NCBI RefSeq assembly: GCF_000003815.2
Contig: NC_049990.1
Location: 19,791,241-19,855,240, forward strand
From: Branchiostoma floridae
Lineage: Eukaryota > Chordata > Leptocardii > Amphioxiformes > Branchiostomatidae
Reading direction: 5' to 3'
DNA: 64,000 nucleotides
How positions within the stretch are numbered: position 1 is the stretch's first letter; the number at the start of each line of letters is the position of its first letter. The position numbers and the translations under genes were made by a program. Positions 1 to 9,535 of this stretch are shown one piece after another. Below the pieces are notes generated by a model. That model was not told where the DNA came from. It did no database searches and saw only the letters and a program-made list of their open reading frames with translations.

Positions 1-155
1 CACGTCACTCATACTCACTGTTCAGTCTTGTTTAGGCTGTGTTGTTCCACGTACGGCATACAATTCAGAATCGAGCCCTGATTATTGTGAAATGCGTCTA
101 TATATATATAATTTTCGAATTGGGAAGCTAAACTGACCGTTCAACTCGAAAACAT

Positions 156-165
156 GGAAAGTCCC
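156..165 (-). promoter_or_regulatory. Canonical kappaB-like decamer (GGGACTTTCC on - strand)
   Basis: The + strand reads ggaaagtccc inside a conserved stretch (ggaaagtccccac). An identical decamer occurs at the paralogous position 4598-4607; the copy near 2990 has one change. Binding by a Rel/NF-kappaB protein is inference only. A match to the degenerate consensus is expected several times by chance in 64 kb. Confidence 0.35.
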
Positions 166-515
166 CACTTGTGGCCGTACCTGTTTGTACCACGAGTCAT
201 TAAGCAGTGGACTTTGATATTAATGCAAAGGTCAAGATAGATCAACTATCACGCTGTGGAGTGAGCTAAAGGGATGTACAAAAAAAAAAGCACAAATATG
301 CTGACCAAAATGTGCTAGTGCTTTTAAAAAAGCCAGAGCGTCCGGTATCAATTTGCAATGTACAATATATCTCTATCTGCATTGTTGTGATGGTAAAACC
401 ATGTAGATAAACTTGGTGAAAATCAAATGCATTTTGTCGTACCACATCCAGTTGTTTACACCAATGTCAACAACTAAAACCACAAGGACAACTTTCCACC
501 ATTAACCTGGTGAAT

Positions 516-2140
516 TAGGGCTGGGTACCGGTACAGAACATTCAGGTCCAGGTCCGGTTCAGGTCCAGGTCCGGACCTGAACCTTGACCTTATTCAGTAT
601 GACTCATACCAATGGTCTATTTCACTACAAAGAAATCTGTTTGTAGTAGTAGTAGTACACTGGTTTATTAAGCAATAAGCATAATAGTCCTCCTGGTAGC
701 CTAAGAGGCTGAATTGCGAGGGCATTACAATCATGTTCCATTCAACATACATCGAATAGAAAACTTTATGCACGACGTTAAAACAATGGGTCAATAGATG
801 CTGGTTAAAATACAATATCGAAGTAATACGAATTTGTTCAAAGTATTCCACTATTTACAGACTTAGACTTTATATGGACTTTTAAAACTTCGACATGACA
901 ACGTGTGACTGAGGAGTAAAGTTCAGTTCAGTTAGAGTCCGTTAAGCGTTTCCACAAAGGCCGGGATGGCGCTTGACCTGTAGCGCTTTGACCCAGAAGG
1001 CTGCTGGTACTGTCCAGAGTTGCGTAGGTTTCTACCGTGCTGTTGGGCACGGGTGGGGGGCAGCCAAGAACAGAACCGTGGGGATTTCTCAACTTTGGTA
1101 GCAAAGTCAACACACAGGCTCCGACGGCGGTCTGATAGGCGTTGGAGATTGAGCTGTTCTAGCGTTTCTGAGTAGGAGTCGTACCGTCGTCCAATGATCA
1201 TTTTGCAGGCACGTTTCTGCACTCGCTCTAGGGCTACAGACTGTTTGCTTGTGAGTGCGGTACTCCAGCAGGGGGCACCATATTCCAGAATGGGACGAAT
1301 GTACCCGCAGTATATGATGGTGAGATCAGATGCTGGTACTCCGGATCGGCGCAGTCTGCTGACGAGGAAGAGACGCTTGCTGGCTTTAGACACCATCACG
1401 TCTACTTGGTAGGTCCGATCTAATGTGTAGTCCTAACAGCCTGGCCTGTGTGACAATGGCAAGGTTCTGTCCACCAAGGGTAAGTGCCGGTATCTGCGGC
1501 GGTTGACGCATGAAGCAGAAATGCATCGCCATGCACTTTTTGGGATTGAGGCTCATAGAATTGCTCGCGGACCAGCTCTCAAGGTTGTCGAGGTCAGTCT
1601 GGAGGGTTGTTGCTACCGTAACTGGTCTTATTTCACCGAGGTTGAAGTCGTCGACATACTTCCAGTGAGAGTTTGAAGTTACGGGTTTGATGTCATTCAT
1701 CATTGCTAGGAAAACTAGCGGACCTAGCAGAGTTCCCTGGGCCACTCCACTTGTTAACGGCTCCCAGTCTGACACTGACCCCCGATATCTGACGCACTGC
1801 TTCCGACCAGCCATGAAGCTACACAGCCAGGGGATTAAAGAAGCTCTTGCCCCCCGTTTGGTGGCGTATTAGACTTACACTGGCGTTTTGAAATCCTACA
1901 ACGCTAACTACACCTGTACGATTGGCTGTAAAGCTTGGTAGAAATTACTAGAAACTCTACTCTACGTCTACTCTTGTTATTTTTTTCAACCTGCAAGCGC
2001 CAAAACGTGTGAATGCCTGATAAAATAATCTATCCATTTTGTAATAGGTCCACCTAATCTTTTCAGGTCCGGTTTTTCTGGACCGGTCCAATAGGAAAAA
2101 CCGGTTTTGTACCGGTACGCTGTACCGATACCCAGCCCTA
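516..2140. mobile_element. hAT-like non-autonomous DNA transposon carrying a LINE fragment
   Basis: The left end reads tagggctgggtaccggtac, and the right end is its inverted near-match (gtaccgatacccagcccta). Flanking 8-mers are tggtgaat (508-515) and tggtgaac (2141-2148), a 7/8 match consistent with the 8-bp target duplication of hAT elements. The paralogous block carries the unoccupied site at 3345-3352, which confirms insertion after the duplication. No transposase ORF is present. The interior holds about 0.9 kb of degenerate LINE sequence, so this is a composite or an element that captured a LINE. Confidence 0.8.
932..1860 (-). pseudogene. Non-LTR retrotransposon reverse transcriptase fragment (degenerate)
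   Basis: Two overlapping frames on the - strand give a broken reverse transcriptase. 1386-1814 carries the SGVAQGTLLGPLVFL segment and the catalytic YVDD box. 932-1399 carries the downstream region (SKASKRLFLVSRLRRSGV, then PILEYGAPCW) typical of LINE C-terminal extensions. A frameshift near 1390-1420 separates the halves, and the 5' endonuclease part is missing. This is a dead 5'-truncated fragment of a CR1/Jockey-group element inside the hAT-like element. Confidence 0.85.
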
Positions 2141-2360
2141 TGGTGAACGCAACACTCTGTGTGGACCTGTGACGACTGAATTTGTACTCTACAAGACAAC
2201 AGCACCTGCCAATTGTATCAGAGCGATCTAAGCAACGCCTCATCTACGGTTTATCTGGTGATTTGATACATGAAACATAAATAATTAAATACATGTATTA
2301 TACGTAACGATGTAGAATAAATACGGCTATATTATTAGATGACAAACAAGTCCTGAAAAA

Positions 2361-2446
2361 CAACGTCACGTGGTGAAAAGTTACCGACCTGTCATGGAAT
2401 TCCCCTGTCCGGAGATGACGTGGTCGAGGTTTCAGACGTGTGGCTG
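2361..2446. promoter_or_regulatory. Conserved E-box/kappaB/CRE-like block, copy 1
   Basis: In order it contains caacgtcacgtgg (E-box CACGTG), ggaattcccc (2396-2405, which fits GGGRNNYYCC on the other strand) and gatgacgtgg (CRE-like). The same order recurs at 3721, 13343, 26211, 41069 and 42831. It lies in the shared upstream space between divergent N and P genes, so it may be a bidirectional promoter or enhancer. Function is inferred. Confidence 0.5.
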
Positions 2447-3720
2447 GACTATGCAGACAAAGAGAAAAACGGAACAAATACGCTTAAAATGCTTGGTTAG
2501 AATATACATTTTTGACCAATTGTCGCTTTAGTCTGTCATAAAGAAGACAGTAGGTCGATATATAAATATACCTACCAGTTGTACCTGCGACCAAAAGCCC
2601 CCCCCCCACCCAACACACAACCACCCACCCACCCTGTTTACGAACGAATACTTGTTTATTAGTCTTTAAACAAAAACTTTACAAAAACTCTATAACCTTG
2701 GCCTTTACATTTAGAAGTAACTTACTGCCGTGAATAGAAATTGTGACTTTTCACAGTGATAACAGCATGCGTTAGGTTGGAAACAACAGTTCAAATATTC
2801 TTGTTGCATACATTAACTTAATGATGGAAGGATCCATGCGGTACAACGTCACTCATACTCACTGTTCAGTCTTGTTTAGGCTGTGTTGTTCCGCGTACGG
2901 CATACAATTCAGAATCGAGGCCTGAGTAATGTGAAATGCTTCAATCTATAATTTTCGAAAACTGACCGTTCAACTCGAAAACATAGAAAGTCCCCACTTG
3001 TGGCCGTACCTGTGTGTACCACGAGTCATTAAGCAGTGGACTTTGATATCAATGCAAAGGTCAAGATAGATCAACTATCCCGCTGTGGAGTGAGCTAAAG
3101 GGATGTACAACAACAACAAAAACAAGCACAAATATGCTGACCAAAATGTGCTAGTGCTTTTAAAAAAAGCCACAGCGTCCGGTATCAATTTGCAATGTAC
3201 AATATATCTCTATCTGCGTTGTTGTAATGGTAAAACCATGTAGATAAACATGGTGAAAATCAAATGCATTTCGTACATCCAGTTGTTTACACCCATGTCA
3301 ACAACTAAAAGTAGAATCACAGGGACAATTTTCCACCCTAAACCTGGTGAATGCAAGACCTTGTGTGGACCTTCGACGAATGGAGACTAAATCAATGATC
3401 ATTTTGCTGTACCACAGCCAGTTGTAACGGGATCAACAACCTATGTAACGGGATCAACAACTACAACAACAAGGACACATTTCCACACTTACGTTGGTGA
3501 ATACAAGACTCTGTGTGGACCTGTGACCAATGACGACTGAATTTTTACTCTCCAAAACAACATAACCTGACAAAGGTATCAGAGCGATCCAAGCAACGCA
3601 TCACCTACGGTTTATCTGGAGATTTGATCCATGAAACATAAATAATTAGATACATGTATTATACTTAACGATGTAGAATAAATAAGGCCATACTATTAGA
3701 TGACAAACGAGTCCTCAAAC

Positions 3721-3812
3721 CCAACGTCACGTGGTGAAAAGTTACCGACCTGTCATGGAATTCCCCTGTCCGGAGATGACGTGGCAGTTACAGACGTGTG
3801 GCTAGCAGCGTT
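3721..3812. promoter_or_regulatory. Conserved E-box/kappaB/CRE-like block, copy 2
   Basis: Nearly identical to the block at 2361, with CACGTG, ggaattcccc at 3757-3766 and gatgacgtggcag. It is followed at once by the assembly gap. Confidence 0.5.
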
Positions 3813-3821
3813 GACCGGTAG

Positions 3822-3921
3822 NNNNNNNNNNNNNNNNNNNNNNNNNNNNNNNNNNNNNNNNNNNNNNNNNNNNNNNNNNNNNNNNNNNNNNNNNNNNNNN
3901 NNNNNNNNNNNNNNNNNNNNN
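3822..3921. other. Assembly gap (100 N)
   Basis: Exactly 100 N, a conventional placeholder. By comparison with copy 1 (about 2446-2595) the missing sequence is probably about 130-150 bp and ends in a poly-C/CA tract that hampers sequencing. Any reading frame running through the Ns is artefactual. Confidence 0.95.
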
Positions 3922-4149
3922 CCCCCCCAACACACACGCACACCTACCATGGTTACGAACGAATTCTTGTTTATAAGTCTTCAAAAAGAAATCTACAAAA
4001 AAATCTACAAAAGCTCTGCAACCTTAGCCTTTACATTTAACAGTAACCTACTGTCGTGAATACAAATTGTGATATTTTTTTACAGTGATAACATTATCTG
4101 TTAGGTTGGAAACAACAGTTCACATATTCTAGTTGCATACATTAACTTA

Positions 4150-4419
4150 TGCCTAGGTTACACATAGCCGAATTTGGCTCCCGACTCGCTCCCGACTATG
4201 GTTTAGGAGTGACTCGGGAGCTAGTCGGCTGTAGTCGGCTGGCGTTCGGCTAAGTCGGCTGGCGTTCGGCTAAGTCGGCTGCCGTTCGGCTGGCGTTCGG
4301 GACATGTTCGGCGCTAAAAGATAGGCGTGGTCAGACTGCTCCCGAATACCAGCCGAACTGAGTCGGCTAAGGGTCGGCTGGTGTTCGGGAGCTAACTTCG
4401 GCTATGTGTAACCTAGGCA
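4150..4419. mobile_element. MITE, Harbinger-like (TTA target duplication)
   Basis: Perfect terminal inverted repeats of about 23 bp (tgcctaggttacacatagcc... and its reverse complement) enclose a GC-rich interior with several short direct repeats of a tcggctggcgttcggctaag type. TTA flanks both ends. The paralogous site in copy 1 (about 2815-2825, aacttaatgatgg) is empty. The 3-bp TTA target duplication suits PIF/Harbinger; the superfamily call is inference. There is no transposase. Confidence 0.8.
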
Positions 4420-4439
4420 TTAATGGTTATGAGATCCTT

Positions 4440-4930
4440 AAAGTACCACTTCTCTCCTACTCACCTCTTCAGTCTTGTTAGGTCTGTGTTGTCCTGAATA
4501 CTCTTTGAAATTAAGAATTGAGGCCTAATTCTTGTAAAATGCGTCTTTAATCCTCGAACTGGGGGGTTGAACTGACCGCTGGGCCCGAAAACATCATGGA
4601 AAGTCCCCACTTCTGACCGTACCTGTTTGTACCACGAGTAAGTGAACTTTGGTATCCAGCAAAGGCAAATAATGGACTATACCACTGACGCGTTAGCCAA
4701 AGGGATCGAGGTTAATAATACAAAAGTACAAGCACAAATAAACTGAACAAAACTTGCTCGTGTGTTAAAAGCCATAGCACCTCTATTATTTTGCAATGCA
4801 TGAAATATTGATTAACATGATTCTCCCTGTAGATATACAATTTGTTGGTCAAAGGTTTTCATGTAGAACCACAGGCAGTTGTTTACCTCTATGTAACGGT
4901 GACCCGACGTGTGCCGTATCTTAAACAATA
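4440..4930. repeat. Upstream-type block, partial copy 3
   Basis: Resembles the left part of copies 1 and 2, from the ttcagtcttgttaggtctgtgttgtcc segment to the gtagatatac...gtttac segment. It includes the GGGACTTTCC decamer (reverse complement) at 4598-4607. It directly precedes the promoter-proximal region of P copy A. Confidence 0.65.
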
Positions 4931-4937
4931 ACGCACG

Positions 4938-5152
4938 CTACGTGATACTGTAAATGCATTTACGTAAGTTCGGGGGGATTTAATTTCGCGGTAGCGTGAA
5001 AAATGACTTTTCGCGGTGGATTTAAGTTCGCGGTAACACCATCGACTGGAAAATATTCGCGGTGGATTTAAGTTCGCGGTGAAGTGGTCACCGCGAAAAC
5101 CGCGAATATTAATTCACCGTGTACATTTCTGCATTTACAGTATGTGGACGAA
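4938..5152. mobile_element. MITE with ttcgcggt interior
   Basis: Termini atactgtaaatgca and tgcatttacagtat are perfect inverted repeats. The interior repeats motifs of the form gatttaagttcgcgg and can fold back on itself (ttcgcggt against accgcgaa). About 215 bp, no coding capacity. Degenerate relatives are visible at 5380-5475 and 45855-45960. It is a non-autonomous DNA element; superfamily uncertain. Confidence 0.75.
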
Positions 5153-5629
5153 GAAAGTAGAACTGTATGTTCGATGCTTGGCCCTTCGGCTGTACACGTT
5201 ATTTCTTAATACCTGAATATTCCGCTTCGTCACAGCCCATATTATAGCGTTCATGGCGTTTCACAGCCATATCACATGGACAGTCGACTAACGAGGTTTT
5301 GTCAAAATTGACCTTGCTCTTTTCAAACAACCTTCCTTGACGTAATACTCAGGTGTCCTGAATTTAAACATTATTCGGTTGAAACAAAAGGTGGTCAGAC
5401 AGGCAGACGATAAAAAAACAAAACAAAAAACATTTTTCACGGTGCTTTTCAGTTCGCGAATCGCGGTGAACATATACTTTTTACAAGACATTTTAAGCAA
5501 CACTATTACTGAATGCAAGCATTCCTGACGAATCCCCAAAGTCGTCCTGAAGAAGTCTTCGACTTTATTGTCAAGGAATGCTGCGCTAGATGCGTTTTCA
5601 TACACGGCTTCGATTCGGTGGTCTTGATT
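5153..5629. other. Intergenic stretch with degenerate MITE-like sequence
   Basis: No convincing gene. The segment around 5380-5475 resembles 45855-45960 (cggttgaaacaa, an A-rich run, then tcgcggt). A 105-codon - strand frame at 5288-5605 has no recognisable domain and is not conserved in the other units. Confidence 0.5.
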
Positions 5630-5989
5630 AGCCCCTCTTCGGAACCGAACGTTCTCAGTTAACCTACCGTACTATGGCGTTCCAGAACACCAGAAGTCCG
5701 TAAAGTAACAAACATAACATCACAATAGGCTGTTCCAGGTAACAACCGGTTTGTTGTTGTTTACTCAGTGACAATCCGTCGGCGAGAGAAGCAAGACGCG
5801 CTCTCTTTTTCTGCGAAGTCACAGACCAGAATAAGTGTGTACATTGTGAAAACCTAAGCTATATGTTGGTTGAGAATTGTCCGCGAAAGCTGTGAGTTTC
5901 CCCGAGAAACATTAGTATTTCGCTTTATCGATCAATACGAGAGAGTCTTGAACTAAACTTTTGTGTTTCAAAGCACCGTCAGCGGGAAG
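5630..5989 (+). promoter_or_regulatory. Promoter-proximal/5' UTR block of P copy A
   Basis: This sequence up to the start codon is recognisably shared by all four P copies (14800-15178, 27560-27922 and 46110-46482). Just upstream of each ATG lies a short conserved inverted repeat, caagac-gagaga-gtcttg, here with one change at 5933-5950. It probably holds the transcription start; no clear TATA box is visible. Confidence 0.5.
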
Positions 5990-7395
5990 ATGCAGACCGC
6001 TAGAGTGGCGCTAGGCGTCGCCTTGCGGGTCTGTCCCAGAACTGCAGTATACACATACACTAGACAAGCCGCAGGTAAGAAACGATAAAAATCGTGTGTG
6101 TTTCCTAATTAAGTTCTTCCGATCCTTGTGTAGCTTTTTACAGTATACTTCATGATCACACAGTATATGATTCCTTATGGGATTACTAACGTGGCCGCTG
6201 TCAGTGTTAGTAAATGGTTCAACTTTTTATTCGTACCATTCACCCTAATTTTTTGGGTAAGCTTTAAGTCGAGGTGATTCAACAGATTCAAATTGACAAC
6301 GTGCTACGTGTATTCTAAATATCATATTTTAATCATAATGGTGTACTAGTACATTGTATAACGACAAGTATATCAATAGACCGAAAGATGTGAAGATATT
6401 AAAGATATTCTATCAAATCTTTCTTTGTTAGGTGTGCATATTTCCGACATACACGTGTAGCAGTAAAAATGTATAACACACAAATTGTATAGTCTAGAAT
6501 ATCACACAGTCTCAATCGTTCCGATCAATTTTGCTTCTGTCTCTTCTGTCATTGATTTCTTGTTCATAACAAGCTGGAAACAAAAACATTACATAGGTCA
6601 CCAAGCCTGTGGAACCAATGCCTCTTGACGTTTACTCTTTTTTTTCATTTCTTCTGGACAAATTCTGTATAATTTTGCCGCCCAGGTATGGTACTCGTCC
6701 ACACTTCCCCACCGCACCCTAGCGGTTCCCAGCAGAACTGCCTCCGTCCGGACATGCCGTACAAGACCGGCCATGCGGACTGGAGCGGTCTGGACCTGGG
6801 GCTCTTCATCGGGGCGGGCGTTCTTGTCACTGCCGGGCTGTATGAGGTGACCTTTTTTACACTTTTCATCTCTCTAAACTAGATATGATACGGTAACGGT
6901 TTGAAATATCACAAAGAATGACTTGTAAAACCAAGATACTTGCATTTTACCCAAAGTATTGTTTAGTGTGACAGCTTGGAGGGAAGAACAAACTTTTGAC
7001 TACTCAAATCTAGGTTTATAATGCTAAAGCGGGCAGAGATGTGGTTAACGTTAAATGTTTCTTGGTGCTTTTTGAGCTTGAACTATTTGCTTCTCTAAGT
7101 ACTGAAACTTTGTCGTCATGACTGTTTTCCGTACTAGCTGACTAGCAAGTTGGTATGTCTCAAACTTAGTTCGTTTTTTAGTCTAGGCAACACAAAGGAA
7201 ATGGCAGACCACAACAAAGCAGACGAGTCGTCTAAAAATGACGTCACCGTGTGTAATGATGAACAGGAGCCGATCAAAGAGCTGATGACGTCCAACTCTG
7301 ACATCAGTGACCAGAAGTCAACTTCCGCGTGTCCTTTCGGAGGGGGCCAAGTCTCCGAGGGGAACGCCGGAAAGGACCACAACGTATATTTATAA
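5990..7395 (+). pseudogene. Family P copy A: rearranged membrane-protein gene
   Basis: Exon 1 is 5990-6074 (85 nt, MQTARVALGVALRVCPRTAV start). Exon 2 is 6686-6846 (161 nt), ending in the membrane segment LDLGLFIGAGVLVTAGLYE. Both have good GT/AG sites. Exon 3 is absent: intron 2 runs within about 40 bp into intron-3-type sequence. Exon 4 starts near 7187 (acceptor tctag), has lost its first codons, and is cut after ...GNAGKDHN. The sequence then joins an inverted copy of intron-4-type sequence with a quick stop (7393-7395). Exon 5 is missing. Splicing exon 2 to exon 4 would shift the frame. It could still express an 82-residue membrane peptide, but as a family member it is broken. Confidence 0.75.
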
Positions 7396-7525
7396 GACTT
7401 CTCCTAGAATGTAGTAACTGTTGAATGTACCAAAACGGTGGATGGTATTAACGTGTTAATTCCTTTAACGGGCGGAAAGAAGGTGAACAAAGCCAAGTTT
7501 ACTCTCATACGAAATCATCACATCG
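7385..7525 (-). repeat. Inverted segment of intron-4-type sequence
   Basis: 7385-7525 matches the reverse complement of about 19320-19445 in P copy B (shared stretches include gaatgtagtaactgttgaat and aacgggcggaaagaaggtg). Flanks on both sides are in the normal orientation, so this is a local inversion. It replaced the exon 4 tail and exon 5 of copy A. Confidence 0.75.
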
Positions 7526-7529
7526 TTTG

Positions 7530-8310
7530 GTCATAATACAAAGGGGTTATTGAATCTGATAATGAACTCTTTTAATTCTCCTCAAAATTCAATCATATTT
7601 AATATACTATATACATAAAACATTCATATTGCTTAATCGTAATGAGGTATCATTTTCCAGCCTTACAAACATAACCATCATGATAGTGCATTGTGTCTGT
7701 CAGTCTAGTATGCACTTTATAACATTGCAAAACGAAAATACAGACCTCATCATGTCATATTCTTTTGTAGCAGCTTAAATATCATATGCGTCCTACTTTA
7801 TATGTTGACGTAAAAGCGAATTCTTGCCCAAGGGCTAATTTCAGGTATCATGGAAGGGACATACAAATAGTGCAATGCAATATATCATGTGTCTGCTCTA
7901 GTCTAAAAGATAACTCTATATTCTGACTTATTGGGTTCAATGTCCTTTACTGAGAAAGGATGACGATGGGTCCAACCTGTTCTATTATATGTGGGGGGTT
8001 CGTGATGTTAGGAGGAGAGCTTACTATAAAGATTCTTATAGCTCCTCTTTTCGTAATCTTACAAGGAACGGTATCGTAATAAAATGTGCTTTATATTCCA
8101 CCATGTTTGACGTGCTGTATTTTTCTTGCCTACACAAGTAACTTCTTGATAAGATAATCATACAAATGTAGTTTTTACTACTAGTATACGGTGTCTGTTT
8201 AGTAGCATAAATTATGTAAAATACAGAAACAGACATACAACGACTTTTACCAGAAAACCAATTTTCCCTCAGAAAAGTACTGAAATTAAGCATTTTAAAG
8301 TAGTTTATGC
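7530..8310. repeat. 3' intergenic block of unit A, first copy
   Basis: Conserved sequence downstream of P genes (compare 19885-20520, 32400-33060 and 48540-49330). The 7920-8310 part recurs at 8600-8900, so unit A carries it twice. It contains gtaataaaatgtgc, a possible polyadenylation signal. Small frames inside it are not conserved as proteins. Confidence 0.6.
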
Positions 8311-8319
8311 CCAACATTT

Positions 8320-8560
8320 TACTTGGTTTATTTTACCAACTATCTAATGCCTATCTACACCAAATTTCAGGTCATCCCGTTGTAATACCAGGTACAGTGG
8401 GCCAAAATATACCGTTTTGGTCAAACATGATCTATAAACCTAAATAAAATCATTTTAGAGGCAGATATGAAAAAAAAAAAACTCAAACTGGCCAATTTTC
8501 CCGCGTTTTCCGCCAAGTAACATTTACTTGATTGTCTCAACTAACCGTACCAAAGTCAAC
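8320..8560. repeat. Interspersed repeat fragment
   Basis: Shares an ordered series of segments (caaatttcaggtcat, gtaataccaggtacag, aataaaatcattttaga and an A-run) with 43975-44200. It sits between the two copies of the 3' block of unit A. Confidence 0.55.
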
Positions 8561-8599
8561 TCTGCCGAAAATGATGCGGAATGTTGGTTAATTCAACGA

Positions 8600-9035
8600 C
8601 AAAGACTTGTTTTCTAACGTTCAATGCATGCGTAATGAGCATACTGACTTATTAGATTCAATGTCATTTTCTGAGACAGTGGATGACAACAGCTCTCGAT
8701 GTTATAACGTTAGGAGAGCTTACTATGAAGATTTTAAGAGCTCCTCTTTTCGTAATCTTATAAGGAACGGTATCGTAATAAAATGTGCTTTATCTTCCAC
8801 CATGTTTGACGTGCAGTATTTTTCTTGCGTACACAAGTAACTTCTTGATAAGATAATCATACAAAGGTAATTTTTACTACTTGAATACGGTGTCTGTTTA
8901 GTTACATAAATAATGTAAAATACAAAAACAGACATATAACAACGTTTACAAAACCATACAACACCTTTTACAAAATAAGTGTGAACTCGGCCCAAGCTGC
9001 TCAGTGATTGAAGATAGGCTGGCCAACGAGGCAAT
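8600..9035. repeat. 3' intergenic block of unit A, second copy
   Basis: Near-duplicate of 7920-8310, starting ...gacttattagattcaatgtc. It continues into the segment shared with 20570-20720 and 33120-33260. No supported gene. Confidence 0.6.
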
Positions 9036-9419
9036 CCGCTGCTAGACTAGGACATGAAGCGATAAGATATGATGATAATGACAGAAACAGACAATGCAAG
9101 TTGACAAGAGGACAACTACATAATGTCCGGCGTTTGGAATTCATTGGCACAAAGTTTCATTGTAGCAAGAAAGTTTGATTTGGTGTTCAGTAGATAGAAT
9201 GTCATCAGACATGTTTATCATTCACAATCAGTAAAAAAAATGATTTGAGAACAACTTGTGTCACCCTTGACAAGGCATGCATACTTCAAACTGAAATTGG
9301 AATAATGCTATTCATAATTATATAACCTAGGAAAATGATGTGATTATGTGATTTATAAATCCCGGAACAAGTTTGTTTCTAATTAAACAACAAAGTTGTT
9401 GTACTTTTTGATAATCTTC

Positions 9420-9535
9420 TTCATCTTTGTCAATATAGCAAAATAGATAGACTTTCCTGTCATCACCAACATTTCTCCAAGTGATTTCCAAAGTTTTGCA
9501 GTAAGCAGATAATGTACAGGTGCCCGGTGTTCTCG
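9420..9535 (-). pseudogene. Vestigial extra TPR downstream of N1
   Basis: Read on the - strand past the N1 stop, the sequence still resembles another TPR unit: ENTGHLYII in one frame, then TWRNVGDDRK in another. Reading frames are broken. Equivalent vestiges follow N2 and N3, and a better-preserved in-frame version is at 49830-49940. The ancestral N gene was probably longer by one repeat. Confidence 0.6.

Larger units (their letters stand above)
1..2847. repeat. Upstream-type block, copy 1 of a local tandem duplication
   Basis: About 1.2 kb of this block (1-515 plus 2141-2847) aligns by eye with 2848-4440, and more weakly with 4440-4930, 26640-27060 and 44690-45120. It begins with a segment whose second copy starts near 2848. 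A hAT-like element (516-2140) interrupts copy 1 only. No coding exon is visible. It matches the sequence found between divergent N and P genes elsewhere in the window, so it is probably regulatory DNA upstream of an N gene lying left of the window. Confidence 0.75.
2848..4440. repeat. Upstream-type block, copy 2
   Basis: Direct repeat of positions 1-2847 without the hAT-like insertion. It holds its own E-box/kappaB/CRE-like block (3721-3812), the assembly gap, and a Harbinger-like MITE near its right end. A partial extra copy of the ctggtgaat...gtgtggacctgtgac segment at 3410-3540 suggests a further small internal duplication. No credible coding sequence is visible. Confidence 0.75.

Noticed and set aside
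3700-4059. 119-codon frame through the N gap
   Set aside because: Its centre is undetermined sequence of placeholder length.
7920-9034. Small frames in the 3' blocks (also 20285-20503, 32806-33030 and 49087-49272)
   Set aside because: They look similar between units only because the DNA is duplicated. Start, stop and frame are not kept, and the second copy within unit A differs.
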